A stretch of DNA of 64,000 nt from Candidatus Poribacteria bacterium (GTDB taxonomy: Bacteria > Poribacteria > WGA-4E > WGA-3G), in contig JAJEJA010000047.1 of assembly GCA_022828145.1 (NCBI GenBank), positions 43,292 to 107,291 on the forward strand, written 5' to 3'. The notes beneath the pieces are model-generated. The model was not told the DNA's origin. It worked only from the letters and a program-made list of their open reading frames with translations, and ran no database searches. The position numbers were made by a program, and so were the translations under genes. Position 1 is the first letter of the stretch. The number at the start of each line of letters is the position of its first letter. This document shows positions 42,044 to 52,021 of this stretch, one piece after another.

Positions 42044-42943
42044 ATGGACATACGTTATGAAGGTATTTTTTCACCAACGGTTACACCACTTGATGAAAAG
42101 GAACGTGTAGATGAACTCGGATTTGTTAATCAGCTTAATCGTCTGATAGACAACGGTGTTCACGGTATATATCTGTTAGGATCATCAGGGGAGTTTGCCA
42201 CTTTGACGAACACGGAACGCGAACGAGCGATGGATATCGCAACCAAGACTGTTGCTGGACGCGTTCCCATTGTCTGTTGCGTTATGGATACAAGTACACA
42301 ACGGGTAATCCAGAACATTGAAACGGCACAACAATTCAACGTAGACGCAGTCGCTGCCACGCCATGCTACTATTATCCCTCCACTGATGATGCTGACATC
42401 CGACAATTCTATCAAGCAATTTCGGATAGCACAGAACTACCCATCATGATTTATAACATTCCATCTACGGTAAAAACTGCAATTAAACCGCATGTTATAG
42501 CACAGATTGCGGATACATGTGATAATGTTGTTGGTATGAAAGACAGTTCTGGTGATTGGATAAACTGTCTGAATCTACTGTCTCTGTTAGGGGATCGCGA
42601 CGATTTCTCTATTATGATCGGTTCACACTTTCTTATCGGGGCTGCTGTGTTATTCGGTGCTGATGGCGGCGTTATCTCAATTTCAAACGTCGCGCCGAAA
42701 GAAGCAGTGGCACTCTACACCGCAGCAAAAGCACGGGATATTGATGAAGTGGACAGACTCCAAAGATGGATGATGAAACTGAGCAAACTCTATGGCTATG
42801 GACAGGGAGTTAGCGGTATGAAAGCATGTCTGGAAATTATGGGTGTTTGCAATGCATATACGACAAGTCCGTTGTTACCTTTAGATGATGGCGCGAAAGA
42901 AGAACTCAAGCATCTGCTTGCTGAATTAGGACTCTATTCTTAG
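42044..42943 (+). CDS. dihydrodipicolinate synthase/N-acetylneuraminate lyase family protein
   Basis: GIFSPTVTPLDEKERVD, GSSGEFATLTNTER; start moved to RBS-preceded ATG. Confidence 0.9.
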   Translation: MDIRYEGIFSPTVTPLDEKERVDELGFVNQLNRLIDNGVHGIYLLGSSGEFATLTNTERERAMDIATKTVAGRVPIVCCVMDTSTQRVIQNIETAQQFNVDAVAATPCYYYPSTDDADIRQFYQAISDSTELPIMIYNIPSTVKTAIKPHVIAQIADTCDNVVGMKDSSGDWINCLNLLSLLGDRDDFSIMIGSHFLIGAAVLFGADGGVISISNVAPKEAVALYTAAKARDIDEVDRLQRWMMKLSKLYGYGQGVSGMKACLEIMGVCNAYTTSPLLPLDDGAKEELKHLLAELGLYS

Positions 42944-42949
42944 ACCGAA

Positions 42950-44221
42950 ATGATTGAAATACAACCTATCAATAATCCACCTATCGCTACAATAGAGGTA
43001 CCGGGTTCAAAGAGTTTTACGAACCGCGCGCTATTGGTCGCTGCACTTGCTAACGGACAATCCACTTTGACCGGTGCTCTCTTTAGTGATGATACGCACT
43101 ATATGTGTAAATCCTTACAAAGACTCGGGGTGCAGATTGTTGAAGATAAGGAAAAGGATACTTTCCATGTCACAGGAAACGGAGGTGTGATACCTATTCA
43201 GCGCGCAGAACTTTATATCGGAAATTCTGGCACAACATCCCGTTCACTCATAAGTTATGTCTCTCTCGGATATGGTGAATTCATCATTGATGGAGATGAA
43301 CCGATGCGCGGCGGGAGACCTATCTCCGATCTAATGGATGCTCTGGAACAGCTGGGTGTGTCGGTACGTTCAGAATTTGAGAATGGATACCTACCTGTTA
43401 TTGTAAATGCTAACGGCATTAATGGAGGGAAGACGAAACTTGATGCCAGCAGAAGCAGCCAATTTTTAACTTCACTGATGCTGGTTGCCCCTTATGCGAA
43501 AGATGGTATGGAAATTGAAGTTATCGGAAATCTCAAGACCCCCTATATTGATATTACGATGGCAGTTATGGAAGCATTCGGTGTGGAGGTTATCAACACG
43601 GGGTATACACTTTTTTCTATATCAGATGGACAAAAGTATCAATCGCGTGCTTACCACATAGAACCGGATGCCTCCAGTGCGTCCTATTTTTTTGGTGCCG
43701 CTGCGATCACGGGTGGACGTGTCACTGTGAAACATCTTCACACAGATTCTAAGCAAGGAGATGTGCAATTCATTCGTGTCTTGGAGCGGATGGGATGCCA
43801 AGTAGATGTCTCTGACAACGGTATTACCGTTCGTGGACCGGATCAGTTGCGGGGTATTGATGTTGATATGAAGGATATATCGGATACCGCGCTAACCCTT
43901 GCTGCGATTGCGCCTTTTGCTGATAGTCCGGTCATCATCCGCAACATTGAGCATACACGTTGGCAAGAGACCGACAGGATTTTTGCAATGGTGACAGAAC
44001 TGCGAAAGTTAGGTGTACCCGTTGTTGAGCATCAAGATGGACTTGAAATATCCCCCTCTCCTATCACGCCTGCTGCTATTGATACGTATCATGATCACCG
44101 TGTTGCAATGGCGTTTTCACTTATTGGCTTGAAAGTCCCAGGAATTCGGATTAATGATCCTGATTGTGTGCGTAAGACGTTTCCTGATTATTTTGAGGTG
44201 TTGAAAGGGTTGTATATTTGA
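42950..44221 (+). CDS. aroA: 3-phosphoshikimate 1-carboxyvinyltransferase (EPSP synthase)
   Basis: PGSKSFTNRALLVAALANG, YIGNSGTTSRSL, DTYHDHRVAMAFSLIGLK, DPDCVRKTFPDYFEVL. Confidence 0.95.
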   Translation: MIEIQPINNPPIATIEVPGSKSFTNRALLVAALANGQSTLTGALFSDDTHYMCKSLQRLGVQIVEDKEKDTFHVTGNGGVIPIQRAELYIGNSGTTSRSLISYVSLGYGEFIIDGDEPMRGGRPISDLMDALEQLGVSVRSEFENGYLPVIVNANGINGGKTKLDASRSSQFLTSLMLVAPYAKDGMEIEVIGNLKTPYIDITMAVMEAFGVEVINTGYTLFSISDGQKYQSRAYHIEPDASSASYFFGAAAITGGRVTVKHLHTDSKQGDVQFIRVLERMGCQVDVSDNGITVRGPDQLRGIDVDMKDISDTALTLAAIAPFADSPVIIRNIEHTRWQETDRIFAMVTELRKLGVPVVEHQDGLEISPSPITPAAIDTYHDHRVAMAFSLIGLKVPGIRINDPDCVRKTFPDYFEVLKGLYI

Positions 44222-44423
44222 AACCTTCTTTTACTGAGATAAATCTGTTATGAGTATGTCTTCAGTCCCGTAGGGACGCTATGTTTATAGATAGACGTTA
44301 TACAAACCCTCTTTAGTCCCGTACGTACGATATGTGTAGTAACTCATTCTGATATAAACATATCGTCCCTATGGGACTGAAGAGAGGTGGGGTACACATT
44401 TTTCTATAAACATATCGTCCCTA

Positions 44424-44537
44424 ATGAAGTTAAAGAAAATATTTGGGTAATTTGGCGAGGTTAGGAAACCTCGCCAGCAGAGTGGTGTACCTGCATTATG
44501 CAAACAAGAAATTACCCGTTTAATTATTTAAACTTCA
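44424..44537. mobile_element. 114-bp MITE-like element flanked by TA, inserted inside a tatcgtcccta/cgggact palindrome repeat
   Basis: tcgtccc-TA-atgaagttaaag...ttaattatttaaacttca-TA-cgggact; internal hairpin ggcgaggtt/aacctcgcc. Confidence 0.7.
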
Positions 44538-44669
44538 TACGGGACTAAAGAGAAGACAACCCGTATAACCATAAGGATTCAGAGTGATTCATCAGAGCTT
44601 CTAAGTTTTCTTAAGTTAACACTTATGGGGCTTCGCTTCGCTCTACCCGACCTACTTATTTAGTCTGGA

Positions 44670-46094
44670 CTATCCAGTATATTCAAATTGCACTTGGAAT
44701 TCTCTCCAGATGATAATCCCACTTCCATAAAACACGACTGCCAAGGGAATCAATATCCAGACCGATAGAATTCCCTTTAATAAGATCAGTCCTACACCCA
44801 TAACGGTTGACAGGATGAGTACTTTGGGAATAAAGACTATCTGATCAAGTTTCGTGATGCGCTTCGAGATATAGCCGAACCCTACGATAATTAAGAACAC
44901 CTCACTGATGATCAATGCTATCGCTGCGCCAATGTGACTATAACGTGGTATGAGAAAAAAGTTCAGGGAGATATTCAATAGTGCTGTAGTTCCCATAATA
45001 ACGGAAAACACGGCGCGTTTGTCTGCTGCACGCAACACGGCAAATACAACGGTCGTCAAAAAAACCATTCCCCCTGTTGCGCTTAGCCATTGTAATACAG
45101 TCCCAATCTTGTTTAAGACATCCGATGTATATTTTGGAAACAGTACAGCAGTTAGTTCATGAGAAATAACGGCTAATCCAACTGCTAACGGCACAGCACA
45201 TATCACCATCCACCGTACCCCGAAAGTATATGCTTGCGATAGTTTGTCCGGTTCATTTACATACAAACGAGAAAGGATAGGAAACATTGCACCCATCATG
45301 AACGCACCAGGTAAAGTCGTTAAAGCATTGACAATACTATACGACAGACCATACCAGGTGTTGGCGTCTAAACCATCCGGACTGAGTTTTGATAACATAA
45401 TAGCATCAATGCGAAAGTAGAGTAGATTAAACAGATTGCCAACAGCGAATGGCAACGCTTGTTGCATGATTGTTACCACTATCTTTCGACTGGGTCTGAA
45501 ACCGAGTGGCGTGAAACGGTATCGTGTATATCCGATACTCAATATTAAGTTAATACCACTGGCAATCAACATGACTTGGCAGACACTTATAATCCCATAT
45601 CCGAGTAGGATCGCAGCACCACCGACGAGGACATAAGTGCCTCTTTCAGCAACAACCGTCCATGCCTCATATTTCATCTCCTCATGTGCCCGAAAAACGG
45701 ATCTAAAGAGTTGCGCGATAGAATTGACAATTTCAACCAATCCTAAATAGAGTATCATCATTAGGATTACAGGTGCGTATCTCAAAACCATTGCAGAAAC
45801 GATCATGAGGGTGAATGCGACGATGGAAAGAACAAGCCGTACAAGTAAGGCGTTACCCAGATAGTGTCGCGTATCTGAGAGATTCAGTGTCATTTCTCGG
45901 ACTAAAGGATTGTCTATTCCGAGTTCTATGAGACATGCGATGAGGTTTGTCAGTGCGATTGCAACAAAAAAGCCGCCTAATTCACTCTCAGTAAAATAAC
46001 GGGGCATCAGCCAGATTGTTATTACGAGTGCACCGAGGCGACCAATAAAGTGTGCGCCGAAAAGGACAGATGTGTTTTTGAAGATACGGTTCAT
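44670..46094 (-). CDS. polysaccharide biosynthesis/flippase (MATE-like, Wzx type)
   Basis: Polytopic, about 12-14 hydrophobic segments; NTSVLFGAHFIGRLGALVITIWLMPRYFTESELGGFFVA. Confidence 0.88.
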   Translation of the reverse strand: MNRIFKNTSVLFGAHFIGRLGALVITIWLMPRYFTESELGGFFVAIALTNLIACLIELGIDNPLVREMTLNLSDTRHYLGNALLVRLVLSIVAFTLMIVSAMVLRYAPVILMMILYLGLVEIVNSIAQLFRSVFRAHEEMKYEAWTVVAERGTYVLVGGAAILLGYGIISVCQVMLIASGINLILSIGYTRYRFTPLGFRPSRKIVVTIMQQALPFAVGNLFNLLYFRIDAIMLSKLSPDGLDANTWYGLSYSIVNALTTLPGAFMMGAMFPILSRLYVNEPDKLSQAYTFGVRWMVICAVPLAVGLAVISHELTAVLFPKYTSDVLNKIGTVLQWLSATGGMVFLTTVVFAVLRAADKRAVFSVIMGTTALLNISLNFFLIPRYSHIGAAIALIISEVFLIIVGFGYISKRITKLDQIVFIPKVLILSTVMGVGLILLKGILSVWILIPLAVVFYGSGIIIWREFQVQFEYTG

Positions 46095-46099
46095 CTAAT

Positions 46100-46357
46100 T
46101 TATAGGCGTTGATTCCGTATGTGATCAATCAGAAGTTTGTTGATTAATGTTTCTATTGATATACCTTGGGCATGTGCTTTCTGACTGAGTTCTTGAACGA
46201 CTTCTGGTAGAATTGCGACGCGAACCGCTCGCTTAGATGGTGTTTCAAAGCGAAACCATTGTCCATCTTCTTCCATAAGATCGGCAGTATCTAATTCATC
46301 CCAAAAATTAGCTTCTTCTTCGTAAGTTGAGAACTCTGGTACTTGTAAATCTTTCAT
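46100..46357 (-). CDS. antitoxin of type II TA (BrnA/CopG-like)
   Basis: STYEEEANFWDELDTADLMEE...AVRVAILPEVVQELSQKAHAQGISIETLINKLLIDHI; overlaps toxin gene. Confidence 0.75.
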   Translation of the reverse strand: MKDLQVPEFSTYEEEANFWDELDTADLMEEDGQWFRFETPSKRAVRVAILPEVVQELSQKAHAQGISIETLINKLLIDHIRNQRL

Positions 46358-46626
46358 TTTCGGAGTCTCCTAAAATTTCGTTTTTCTCGGTCAGTCATAT
46401 TTCTTGCAGTAATTGGCTTATAAATAGAACCTTGAACGTGTTCTAAAACAACAAACAGGTATCGTCCAACAATTGTTTGCCCGTAAAGAAGATAACGGTT
46501 AGTCCCCTGGCGACGTGCTAAATGTAATGAGTCTTCACAGACTTCCCAGACTTCATAGGGTTCTACGTTATGCCGAGCAATATGTTCAATGCGATAGTCA
46601 TCCCACTCCAATCTGCTGACATACAT
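46354..46626 (-). CDS. BrnT-like toxin
   Basis: RLEWDDYRIEHIARHNVEPYEVWEVCED...YKPITARNMTDREKRNFRR. Confidence 0.78.
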   Translation of the reverse strand: MYVSRLEWDDYRIEHIARHNVEPYEVWEVCEDSLHLARRQGTNRYLLYGQTIVGRYLFVVLEHVQGSIYKPITARNMTDREKRNFRRLRK

Positions 46627-46649
46627 AAAACACCCTTAGTATCTTTGAA

Positions 46650-47345
46650 CTAATACAACCCAATTCTAACATAATTCGGTACTAATGTCCAATAACTATC
46701 AGTATCACCTTGCTTAAGACGATTTGCACCGAGTGTAGCAATTGATGCACCACGAGGCACATTGAAAATAGAATCGGCACGTTTGTATAGGCACTGGCGT
46801 GCTGTCTTATCAAACCTTTCTTGAATTGTATTCCCATAAGCTGTTAGACCATCCCCTACAAAGACAATCGTAGAATCAGGGAAAGTATGCTTATCAAGTT
46901 TATCTAAGAATTCGTCAATCGGCAAGCAGAGATCATCTGTTATACGACACCATTCTGTACCCCCGTGGAATATAGCACCGTAGATTTCGCTCCGTCGTGC
47001 ATCAAGTATCGGACAGAGCAATCCCGTTGTCCATCTGAGGTTATAGGCGACTGCTTCTAAAGTGGATACGCCGACAATTGGTTTATCAACGGCATAGCAG
47101 AGTGATTTCACTGTTGCGACACCAATCCGGACCCCAGTAAACGACCCAGGTCCGATACCAACAGCGCAACCATCTAAATCGTGTGGCGTTATTTCTCCCC
47201 ACTTCAGGACAGTATCAATAGCAGGCATCAGTCTGGAGGAGTGTGCTTGGACGATGTTCAGTGTGTGTTCTGCGACTATAATGTCGTTGTCTATGAGGGC
47301 AACACTGCCGATAGGAGTGGAGGTGTCTATACCTAATATTTTCAT
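46650..47345 (-). CDS. tsaB: tRNA threonylcarbamoyladenosine biosynthesis protein TsaB
   Basis: MKILGIDTSTPIGSVALID, VGIGPGSFTGVRIGVATVKSL. Confidence 0.93.
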   Translation of the reverse strand: MKILGIDTSTPIGSVALIDNDIIVAEHTLNIVQAHSSRLMPAIDTVLKWGEITPHDLDGCAVGIGPGSFTGVRIGVATVKSLCYAVDKPIVGVSTLEAVAYNLRWTTGLLCPILDARRSEIYGAIFHGGTEWCRITDDLCLPIDEFLDKLDKHTFPDSTIVFVGDGLTAYGNTIQERFDKTARQCLYKRADSIFNVPRGASIATLGANRLKQGDTDSYWTLVPNYVRIGLY

Positions 47346-47503
47346 TCTATATCTATCAACAAATCTGAATTTGCACTGGCGTTAAATAGTAGTAATATAT
47401 GAATATGTAACGTTATTCTACCAGAAACACATCAATTAAATCCATCATTTTATTTGCTTTTACAGATTAAATATGTTATCATTTTAATAGTTTTCTATAA
47501 AGT

Positions 47504-47579
47504 GGGGGATTAGCTCAGTTGGGAGAGCACTTGCATGGCATGCAAGGGGTCACCAGTTCAAGTCTGGTATCCTCCACCA
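47504..47579 (+). tRNA. tRNA-Ala (GGC), CCA encoded
   Basis: Cloverleaf GGGGGAT...ATCCTCC, anticodon loop ATGGCAT. Confidence 0.95.
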
Positions 47580-48278
47580 TTCATTTTCCTCATCTTCGTG
47601 TTCCCATACCAAAACACAACAAAATAGTATACCACGTTATGTAGCAAAATCAAGAAAAAGTTGATATTCCCATAGTAAACCCCAGATGCGGACGAAAGGT
47701 ATATCATAGGGTATTAAATACCCACGTTCTATAGACCTTTCGCACCGTTGGTGCTTGATTTTTATTGTTCACACATTCCTATCATGGTAATCTTGAAATC
47801 CTGGTTCGGACAAGTAACTAAAACTTTACACACCCATTGCCAGAGTTCGCTTGACAGCATATGGTAAATTCTTGCAACTTTTGCTAAATATTTAGAAAAA
47901 TTGCAATTTTTTTTTACCAAAATGCCCCCTTTTAAGGTTGAAACCTGTGTCTTTAAGTATAGAGGATATGTGAGTGATATTTATGGCTTTATCGATTTTA
48001 CCTATTTTTACGAACTTTTGGGATTAATACTGTGTCTATCATATTATGAAAGGCATTTTATGCAGCAATTTGGAAAAATCCGTTTGCCGCATTTTGCGTA
48101 AGTTCGGAAATTTTCGGGTGCCTTTTAAACAATTCTTAGATGTTACTTGCTATGAGTTCATTGTGTGTTTTATAATAACTTTAATACTGTCAAAAGTTAT
48201 AGAAACCATCGTTGGTATTTTAAGCTAGAAAATGATAGTATTTTAAGGTAGAATATGAAAACGATAAGGAGAATTAAA

Positions 48279-49214
48279 ATGAGAAAATTGAGTTATATCA
48301 GGATCGCACTCTTGATAATATGTAGTCTATTCACCACGCCTTTCTGTTTTGCCCAATCATTAGCGGTGGATAGTCATATCCCAGAAAGTTTAACCTATTC
48401 TGAATGGGTGAAAGAGGAAGGAAATATTTTGAGGTTGCATCATTATACAGCAGCTATGGTATCTGTGTCTATTGATGAATTCACGTATGATCCATCCTCG
48501 AATGGCGTTGCTAATCTTGATGGCAGCTTTTATATTATGAACTATCATCCAAGAAATAGTTTAAGTTATACTGGTGAGATACGCATGGAAATATTCAAAC
48601 CGACAGAAAACGGCGATTTAACGTATTTGCCGCATGCGGAAAAAGAGGTATCCGGCTACTTAAAAAGTTGGAACGAGAACAGAGATAATGATGAGATTAT
48701 TGACGATTTCTCTGAAAGTCTCAGCTTAAATATAGATTGTTTAAGTGGTCCTGAAGATATTGACGAAGATGACAGATTAAAGATGTCTGCGTCTATAACG
48801 TTGCGTGCGACGATTCGTAATACAGAGGAAACTTGGTCAACAACCTATACAGAAGAATTCACACATTCACCAACAAGTGACCACGGTTTGGGACCGACAA
48901 CGGATGGCGAAACCTTCTCTGGAGATTGCAGTTGCACTGGGAGTGATGAATGGGATTCTCTTATGATCACAGAAAAACCGTATGATATGATCTACTGGTA
49001 TGTGAAGGGGCCCGGGGATACAAGTGCATACGGCACCGTGGAAGATATTGTTGAAGGTGATGGTGTAGAACGGAGTTCAGTCTTTACCTACACTTTCCCT
49101 GAGGAAGACGGTCTACCGGGAACGGGTTCTTTCTACGAAATCACTGCCTATGTTTACAGTTCGGATGGAAGTGTTTACTGGGAGTCCTATTCAGTCTGGG
49201 TAGAAGATGATTGA
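48279..49214 (+). CDS. hypothetical secreted protein
   Basis: Signal peptide MRKLSYIRIALLIICSLFTTPFCFAQS; AAGGAG upstream of internal ATG. Confidence 0.7.
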   Translation: MRKLSYIRIALLIICSLFTTPFCFAQSLAVDSHIPESLTYSEWVKEEGNILRLHHYTAAMVSVSIDEFTYDPSSNGVANLDGSFYIMNYHPRNSLSYTGEIRMEIFKPTENGDLTYLPHAEKEVSGYLKSWNENRDNDEIIDDFSESLSLNIDCLSGPEDIDEDDRLKMSASITLRATIRNTEETWSTTYTEEFTHSPTSDHGLGPTTDGETFSGDCSCTGSDEWDSLMITEKPYDMIYWYVKGPGDTSAYGTVEDIVEGDGVERSSVFTYTFPEEDGLPGTGSFYEITAYVYSSDGSVYWESYSVWVEDD

Positions 49215-49221
49215 GGTGAAC

Positions 49222-50217
49222 ATGGTGTTACAACGGATTATTTTCTGCTTCCTGCTACTCTTGCTACCGACGTTTGCGAACGCAAAAATCGTTTTGAAAT
49301 CACGACAAGATGGAGGTCCGTATCTGTATGTGATGGACGATGATGGTCGCAATTCCATTAGGTTGACAACCTTTAATCCCCTGTGGCCTGTTTGGTCTCC
49401 GGACGGTATGCAGATTGCTTTTAGTAAATTTCTACCACCGGGACCGACAGGTAGGCAAAGATCCGCCATCGTCATCATCAATAGTGATGGTAGCAATGAA
49501 CATAGACTTACCGACGACCATGAGGATAATCTAAATGGGAATCGTGTTTTTGAGACGAGTTGCGATTGGTCGCCGGATGGTCAGCACATGGTTTTCGAAA
49601 GCTCACGCACTGGACGTACTGAAATCTGGACGATTAATCTCAAAACAAAAAATTTGCGGCAACTAACAGACACAGATGGATTGTCAACATTTCCATCTTG
49701 GTCTCCCGATGGTAAATATATCGCTTATCGGGACGATCCACCAAGAGGGTTCTCTACCATCTATGTTATGCTTAGCAACGGAGACAGACAGCGGGAGCTT
49801 GCACCAGGCGATTCTTCGCTCAGACGCAATTTTCCGAGATGGTCTATTGATAGTCAATCTGTTGTTTACACCGAAGATACGTTTAGTCCAGTAGGGGGAC
49901 AACTTCGTAATGTTTTAGATAAAGTTGTCATTCATAATATCAATACTGACAAAAGACAGATTGTTGATACACCTGACGATTGGTCAATTCATAGTGCATG
50001 CTATATGGGTAACAAACTACTATTGATTTCAGCAAAGAGTAGAGAAGGCAAACCCGATAAATGGGAATTGTACCAGTATCACCTCGAAACAGGTAAGATT
50101 GTGAACCTAACAAATACGCCTTGGGACGAGTTTGCTATGGATTGGATCAGTGATGATGTGCTTCCTGTACTACCGAAGGATAAAAAAAAAGTAACCTGGG
50201 GAACGGTAAAACAATAG
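49222..50217 (+). CDS. secreted TolB-like beta-propeller with C-terminal WGxVKQ tag
   Basis: Signal peptide; PVWSPDGMQIAFS, CDWSPDGQHMVFES, PSWSPDGKYIAYR; ends PKDKKKVTWGTVKQ. Confidence 0.88.
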   Translation: MVLQRIIFCFLLLLLPTFANAKIVLKSRQDGGPYLYVMDDDGRNSIRLTTFNPLWPVWSPDGMQIAFSKFLPPGPTGRQRSAIVIINSDGSNEHRLTDDHEDNLNGNRVFETSCDWSPDGQHMVFESSRTGRTEIWTINLKTKNLRQLTDTDGLSTFPSWSPDGKYIAYRDDPPRGFSTIYVMLSNGDRQRELAPGDSSLRRNFPRWSIDSQSVVYTEDTFSPVGGQLRNVLDKVVIHNINTDKRQIVDTPDDWSIHSACYMGNKLLLISAKSREGKPDKWELYQYHLETGKIVNLTNTPWDEFAMDWISDDVLPVLPKDKKKVTWGTVKQ

Positions 50218-50257
50218 TACAGTGAGTGCCCTTCTATTACATATCTATAATAACTAC

Positions 50258-50293
50258 AGACAGATATCCATTATTGGGTATCTGTCTTTTTTG
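50258..50293 (+). terminator. Rho-independent terminator of TolB-like gene
   Basis: agacagatatcc-attatt-gggtatctgtct followed by a T-run. Confidence 0.85.
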
Positions 50294-50380
50294 TTTCCAT
50301 CATACACTTTACGATGAACTGTATTGGTGAAGATATTGAATCTTTTGCGACAAAATCTTTACGCATCCGTTTATGTACAT

Positions 50381-50458
50381 AGCACTCCGCTGGAGTGCAG
50401 TCCATCAACAATCCTTTTTCTATAGACATATTGCTCCGCTGGAGCAAGGTTCAGCGAG
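50381..50458. repeat. Dyad repeat, second copy of the 41759 family
   Basis: gcactccgctggagtgcagtccatcaacaatcctttttctatagacatattgctccgctggagcaaggttcagcga. Confidence 0.85.
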
Positions 50459-50588
50459 CAATTTTCTTAAGTGACAAGAACTTTACACACCCATCAACAA
50501 AAATACTTGCAACTTTTCGCAATTATAGATATAATCTAATTTCAAATCAAATTAACACAATATACCTATATCCCCACTAAAGGAGAAT

Positions 50589-51473
50589 ATGGTTATGCAA
50601 GCATTTGAGTATATCGCTGCAAATACGGTATCCGAAGCTGTCACACTGCTTGATGAAAAAGGTGAAAATGCCAGAATCCTTGCAGGTGGTACTGATCTTA
50701 TCGTTCAAGCTCGAGAAGGAAAACGCAACTTAGATTGGATGATAGATATCAAATCCATCCCCGAAGTAAATGAGATTGACTATAACGCTGACAGTGGATT
50801 GACACTCGGTGCAGCGGTTCCTTGTTATCAGATATATGCAGTTGATGCCTTATGTGATGCGTATCCCGGTTTAGTTGACGCGACTAAGATTATCGGTGGC
50901 ACTGCCATTCAGGGACGCGCAGCGATAGGCGGCAACCTTTGTAACGCTTCACCTGCTGCAGATGCTATTCCACCGTTGATCGTATTGAATGCAACTTGTG
51001 TCATTGCCGGTCCAAACGGAGAACGAGAAATACCTGTTGAAGATTTCTGCACCGCCCCAGGACAAACAGTACTTGAGAAAGGTGAGATGCTTGTTTCCAT
51101 AAAGATACCGGCACCACAGGAGAGTTCAAGTTCCTACTATCTAAGATTTATCCCACGCAATGAGATGGATATCGCAGTCGTTGGCGTAGGCGCATCCGTT
51201 GTGTTAGATGCAGCAAAAGAGAAGTTCGTATCTGCAAGGATCGCGCTTGCTGCTGTCGCACCTACACCCTTATTTGCTGAAGAAGCGAGCACGCTACTCG
51301 CAGGTAAAGAAATCTCTGATGCCACTATTGATGGGGCAGCACAAGCCGCACAAACCATCGCACGTCCGATTAGTGATATGCGCGGTACTGCTGAACAGCG
51401 AACACATCTTGTCGGTGTTCTGACGCGTCGTGCCCTCAATGGCGCAATCCAGAGAGTTAAAGAAGCGGTCTAA
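50589..51473 (+). CDS. xanthine dehydrogenase family, FAD-binding subunit (CoxM-like)
   Basis: ARILAGGTDLIVQAREGKRN, GGTAIQGRAAIGGNLCNASPAADAIP. Confidence 0.93.
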   Translation: MVMQAFEYIAANTVSEAVTLLDEKGENARILAGGTDLIVQAREGKRNLDWMIDIKSIPEVNEIDYNADSGLTLGAAVPCYQIYAVDALCDAYPGLVDATKIIGGTAIQGRAAIGGNLCNASPAADAIPPLIVLNATCVIAGPNGEREIPVEDFCTAPGQTVLEKGEMLVSIKIPAPQESSSSYYLRFIPRNEMDIAVVGVGASVVLDAAKEKFVSARIALAAVAPTPLFAEEASTLLAGKEISDATIDGAAQAAQTIARPISDMRGTAEQRTHLVGVLTRRALNGAIQRVKEAV

Positions 51474-51538
51474 TATGTTTATCACTATCGTTGTTAAACG
51501 TTCTATCTGAACTAAAAACGTGAAAGGAAATCTAATCT

Positions 51539-52009
51539 ATGGCGAGAAAATCACACGTTCAAACCACTATCAATGGTGAAACGGTAGAATTTCTCTGTGA
51601 ACCTCGGCAAAGTCTGCTGGAAGTCCTCAGAGATGAACTTCACCTAACAGGAGCAAAAGAGGGATGCAACAACGGAAATTGCGGGGCATGCAGTGTCATC
51701 CTTGATGGGAGACTCGTCAATTCATGTCTCGTTCTCGGCGTTGAAACGGATGGACATACAGTAGAAACAATTGAAGGACTCGCTGACCCAGAAGCACTAC
51801 ATCCGATCCAAGACGCATTCCTTGAAAATGCCGCACTTCAATGTGGAATCTGTACACCGGGTTTTATTATGAGTGCCAAAGCACTACTTGATCAAAATCC
51901 GAACCCAACGGAGCATGAAGTCCGATACTGGTTAGCTGGAAATTTGTGCCGTTGCACCGGCTATGATAAAATCGTTCGCGCTGTGCTTGATGCAGCCGCT
52001 GCTATGTAA
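51539..52009 (+). CDS. xanthine dehydrogenase family, 2Fe-2S subunit (CoxS-like)
   Basis: GAKEGCNNGNCGACSVILDG, QCGICTPGFIMSAKALL, GNLCRCTGYDKIV. Confidence 0.96.
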   Translation: MARKSHVQTTINGETVEFLCEPRQSLLEVLRDELHLTGAKEGCNNGNCGACSVILDGRLVNSCLVLGVETDGHTVETIEGLADPEALHPIQDAFLENAALQCGICTPGFIMSAKALLDQNPNPTEHEVRYWLAGNLCRCTGYDKIVRAVLDAAAAM

Positions 52010-52021
52010 AGGAGCATCCTG

